DNA of 33,755 bases from Sistotremastrum niveocremeum HHB9708 (Eukaryota > Basidiomycota > Agaricomycetes > Sistotremastrales > Sistotremastraceae): NCBI GenBank assembly GCA_001630475.1, contig KV419409.1, forward strand, positions 683,883 to 717,637, given 5' to 3'. Shown in pieces: positions 30,030 to 33,755 of the stretch (positions within the stretch are counted from its first letter, which is position 1; each line of letters begins with the position of its first letter). The translations under genes and the position numbers were made by a program. The notes below the pieces were generated by a model. It was not told the origin of the DNA. It saw only the letters and a program-made list of their open reading frames with translations, and made no database searches.

Positions 30030-33000
30030 TTAGACTGCTGTTTGGAAAAAACAGAATCGACAAACTCTGTCCAACGGGAGGATCCATCTCAATTGTTGGG
30101 GATTCGGTGCTGCGGGCTGGTGGGGACAAGACGTTTGATGATAGCACTTTTCGTACATCTTTTGACGATGAGCACAGGTGCACTCATACTCAGCGAGTGC
30201 GTGAGCGCAATGACAGATGACGTCATCTACAAGTACGACCGTGTCCTCAGCCTCGAAGTCGTCATGGTACAGGGACCCTGCAAAGGTACCAAATTCACGA
30301 TACGGATCGTAGCAGCGCTCGTGTTCCAAAAGAGGGCGAAATGTCGAAATAATAGCGTACTTCTGGCAGGTCTTGGATGCGGGGGATTCGGGTGTCTTCG
30401 GCAGTAAGAGTGTGTGAGTGAATAAGAGCCTGATCACACCCACTAGATTCCGATTGCCCTTTCGAAAGAGGACTGTGGAATCACGAGTGGAGCTTTGTTG
30501 GATGTGGAGCCTGACGCCGTGATATTCGACAGAGTCATGAAGCATGACTGCGTTCTCGACGAAAGTGCCTGAGGGACCAACACGAGGATTGGCTATGAGG
30601 TCAAAGTTTGCGGGATATTGAGCGTTCAGCTTCAGAAAAAATTAGACCTCCTATTTTGACTCTTGAGTACTCCAGAGTACTCCAGAGCGCTCAGGAGTTG
30701 AAATAGGAGGTCTAATTTTTTCTGAAGAGGTGCTTGATGAAGAGCGAAAGATGTTCTTCTTTCAAGGAATCCGGTAGCATCGACTCGTTTTCAACCGTAG
30801 CCGAGATAGGTTCTTCGGAAGCATTTGATGGGTCGCTGAGCAAGTCGCTGAGGAGAGTACCGCGGGCCTTCGGTTCCAAGAAGCGCTGGAACCGCATGCG
30901 AATTTTATCGAATTGTTTGGGCAATTCTTTCGTGACGCGATCGAATATGGCCTTCAAATTACTTTGCATGCAGAAATACCGGACATAGGTCCCCGCAAGC
31001 TCCTCTGGAACCAGGATTCAGTGAGCTGTTGCGACGGGGGGTCGAGACGAGAGTACTCACCAATTTTGGAATTAGTGTTAATATCGTGCATCATCCCATT
31101 GTAGCGCTCAAATGCGTATGCACGCCATGAGTGCACAGGTCCAAATGCACGAAGAAAATCGGCAAAATGCGTCGCCCCATGTTGATAAATGCTGAAAACT
31201 TTGTCAAGAAAGAGTTCTTGGTGACCTGTCAAATATTCCCGGATATGGAAGTCGTAAGCGGCGATGGTGGCGGCGTTGATCTGACGCAGGTTCGCTAATT
31301 CCCCAGCCGCGACAAGGTGCATAAGGTTTCTCAAGATGGCTTGATAGCGCGCGGTCTTCGTCCGCCATTGTTTGATAAGACTGAACACCAGGGTTATGGT
31401 GACGAAATTCCGCCATTCATCTGCCTTCAAGGTACCCGCACCAGCTGATCCTGCCTGATGCGGTGCCCGGCCCACCCAAGACGGGGTAATAATCTGTTCA
31501 TTGTCCTTCCAGATTTCGGGGAGTGTCTTCTTGCCTAAGACGACGGAATGGACCACTTCCGCTCTCTGCGTGACCGACGGATTAGTAGGGACTCCGTATC
31601 CGTAACTGAATGTGTCTTACCCAAGTCATCAAGCCTTTGAGTAACACAGTCTCGTCGTCGTCCGTGATCTTTATTTGCTTCATTTCGCATAGTGCTTTCA
31701 AGCGTTCCTGCCCCAGCGCCCTGAGCTCTTTTCGAGAAGTCCCAGGGAACAACAAGAGTTGCTCGTCCTCCCAGAGAATTTGTTGAGGTGATGGTTGAGG
31801 CTGGGGCTGGGCCTCGGGAGGCGAGGTCGATGTGGTCTCGACTGACGCATCGACTTCACCTGAATCGTCAGCGATGCCAGCACGTCTCTCGGCAGCACGG
31901 TAGCGCTGTGAACCGGGATATTAGCAGTTGAAATTCAGGGATGGAACATGCTCGCCTCTTTTTCAATACGTTTGATTATGTCAGAAAGTTTGCCTTCGGA
32001 TGAGACACCCATATGTGTGCAAATGGCACGACAGCGTTCTATCCCCAGCTTCTGTAATAAACGCCGAGGCTTTGGATGATTGATAGCGTATGACTCCTGC
32101 GTCATCTGGCCGACAGGTGGGCGGGGTCTCACAGCTCGCTGCACGATATCCACGTCAGTCAGGCAACTTTTATTCCTATTCTTTACTTACATGCGCATGC
32201 AACGCGTCAACATATTGCTCTTTTGTAGGCTTTCCGGAAACAGATACATGGACTTCAGCACATAACGCTGCGAGAACGTCCTTCCTTGATTTCGATAGGT
32301 GCGATCTCAGATCAAATCCTTCATCCCATGGCCATTCAAACGCCCATCTCGCCCTGAGAACCAGTCGGGAGAATGCATTGTCAGCCTTGCTTAATCGAAC
32401 TTCTCCAGCATTCTCAGAAGGTGCCTACGGGATCGTTATTATAACATTTAAACGAAGGAATTCCGCTAAAGCGCTCACCGAAACCAATGACGTCACCAAA
32501 GGCGCTTTCGCACGGCCTCCCCAGGGAAGATTTCGTTCCGCGCACAAGCTACGCAACACAGGAAGCGAGAGCTTCGAGAGCACAGTCACGTTCTTGTTAC
32601 GAATAGCATCGGCGTACTCTGCCCTTTTCTTGGGATCTCGAACCTTTGGCGGTCGGGGAGTGTTGCCATCACCGTCAGGAGAGGTCGCGTTCATGCCCAG
32701 AACTTTACGACAATGTCTCTCGTAGAGCGTAGTGGTAAGATGCATCGGATCCAGCACCTTGAAAGCCATGGGATCCCAATAAGGTAATCGTAGGAGCTCG
32801 GACCATCTAGCGCCATCTTCCTCTTCAATCCGATTTTGCTCATCCTCCGTCTCCGCGCTTTTCCAAGCGCTCGCAGACTCTCGATGCACTGAGGCAAATC
32901 TGGGAGGGAAAGCTGAGTCTAGTTCTCCGAGCTCTGAGAGGGTGATCCAACAATATGGGCATGGGAAAGTGGCACCGTGATGACGAAAGCCCGCAACATC

Positions 33001-33611
33001 ATTCGACGCTGGCAGATCGCACACCAGAGGGATGAGCACACTGCGGATGAGTCTGCCTTCGGGATGCTTGGGAGTCGGAATGATGACACCGGGATCCCAG
33101 AATTCAACTAGGTCGTCGACGAGGTACTGTAGGATTCGGTTGACCTGAGCCTTGGTGGGATGAGACGGACCGGGAATGACGCCGACGAGATAGGCATTTT
33201 CAGCCTTGTATCGAAGTGATACGGGGAGATTGAGGCAGACCATATAGATCCCGGTCACCGATGCTGACCGCCCGCCATGCAGATTTCCTTCGGGGTTGAA
33301 GCCGTCCACATTCAAGCTGAACGCATATCGACCTTCCTCGGTTTCAACGAAGAAACGTGTCCCGTCCTGATCTTTAAAATCACGGAATATATTTCCATCC
33401 CAGATATCGCGCATGTCGACATTATCCTCAGATGATCGCTGCCCGGCATGCCGAGTACGAGAGTCCATGACTGACTCTAGCTCAGGTCGCGCGAGCATAC
33501 GAGCGATCCAATGAGCCATGTCTTGATGAACGTACTTCCGGACTGGTTGCTTCGGGTTCTTTGCTTTGAAGAGAGCCGAATCGCATGGACGAGATTGTAA
33601 GGGCCCTGTCC
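30030..33611 (-). pseudogene. Plavaka/CACTA-type tnp2 transposase, broken only by palindrome P2
   Basis: Visible exons are 33611-32479, 32424-32191, 32138-31956, 31905-31621, 31565-31061, and 31004-30728 plus 30629-30030. Earlier exons lie outside the window. Every internal exon preserves phase. Signatures of the tnp2 family occur in order: CDSALFK and YVHQDMAHWIARMLARPELE, SLNVDGFNPEGNLHGG with the first candidate catalytic Asp, GATFPCPYCWI, LDPMHLTTTLYERHC (the D-x-M-H motif), AFERYNGMMHDINTNSKI, and the C-terminal CYDPYREFGTFAGSLYHDDF, VDDVICHCA. These are hallmarks of Plavaka-type CACTA elements of Agaricomycetes. The intron at 31906-31955 is a GC-AG intron. P2 adds 100 bp with its duplication and brings a stop just after FIKHL, removing about 200 C-terminal residues. 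No element ends were seen. Confidence 0.85.
30630..30727. mobile_element. Miniature palindromic element P2 (98 bp), inserted in the transposase gene
   Basis: A 27-bp perfect inverted repeat begins CTTCAGAAAAAATTAGACC. The interior holds tandem AGTACTCC units and AGAGCGCTCAGGAG, shared with P1. The dinucleotide AG flanks it at 30628-30629 and 30728-30729. Removing the element and one AG restores the transposase frame exactly (FIKHL-NAQYPANFD), which fixes the boundaries and proves insertion into an existing gene. It has no coding capacity. In transcripts of either strand it would fold into a strong hairpin. Confidence 0.85.
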
Positions 33612-33755
33612 CTAGTATAGCTATATATTCGTGATAAACGAATATATATATTAATAAATGACTATAAATAGATACAAATAATTGTAATCGTACTTAAGTC
33701 CGACTTGTGCTTATGTAAGCGCAAGTCTTTTCACCTGTACAACTCGATAGCAATA
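33612..33755. other. AT-rich end of the window
   Basis: An AT-rich stretch with TATATA runs and a CGAATATATA inverted motif. On the minus strand it ends in ACTAG, a plausible splice acceptor for the first visible transposase exon, so it may be an intron. An inserted element at this point is also possible. Nothing further can be read. Confidence 0.35.

Noticed and set aside
29730-30407. A 225-codon plus-strand frame
   Set aside because: It is antisense to the transposase C-terminus, which carries recognisable family motifs.
30630-30727. P2 as an intron or introner-like element
   Set aside because: On the transposase strand it starts CT and ends AAG, with no GT donor at or near its edge; the exact AG duplication fits insertion better.
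33592-33755. Left end of another hAT-like element starting TAAGGGCCCTG
   Set aside because: It fits YARNG by chance, but the partner end and any octamer duplication are outside the window, and a splice acceptor explains the frame equally well.

Overview
This window reads as basidiomycete nuclear DNA, most likely from an Agaricomycete (mushroom-forming) genome. The evidence is the gene structure: many short GT-AG introns of about 40-60 bp, compact multi-exon genes, F-box-like and WD-repeat proteins, a Plavaka-type (tnp2) transposase, and several proteins that look lineage-specific. I saw no rRNA, tRNA, operon or CRISPR array. A run of N (13439-14113) shows this is a draft scaffold. Exon models below are my own joins; each was checked for frame continuity by exon length.

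Layout. 1-1311: the end of one hAT-like miniature element, then the 3' part of a multi-exon gene carrying a second such element (604-1063). 2968-6759: one long gene broken by three direct insertions of small hAT-like elements (4010-4823, 4883-5181, 5969-6474), with a fourth nested in the first (4499-4798); every insertion has an exact 8-bp target duplication. 6909-8526 (minus): an intact three-exon integrase-core gene. 9158-12807 (minus): two related F-box-type genes, the left one a remnant, the right one lacking its start codon. 12813-15671: a 2.9-kb element or repeat pair with very long inverted arms around the assembly gap. 16013-17003 (plus): an intact two-exon F-box/LRR-like gene.

17958-18607 (minus): a 180-residue three-exon gene with a TATA box. 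19275-21951 (minus): a seven-exon gene broken once, by a hAT-like element at 20000-20508. 22489-27732: four intact genes in two divergent pairs, namely a 207-residue protein and a WD-repeat protein with a C-terminal membrane segment, then a 338-residue protein and a 157-residue single-pass membrane protein. 28126-29739: a hard-to-model, probably decayed gene divergent from an intact 216-residue gene. 30030-33611 (minus): a Plavaka/CACTA-type transposase whose visible exons are intact except for a 98-bp palindrome at 30630-30727.

The genes do not form a pathway. The theme is mobile DNA: at least four small hAT-like families or subfamilies, a long-inverted-repeat element, an integrase-core gene, a Plavaka transposase, and two copies (10728-10815, 30630-30727) of a tiny palindromic element. 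These two palindromes are the most novel signal: where their stems differ, each change is mirrored in the opposite arm, so the hairpin is preserved while its sequence changes.
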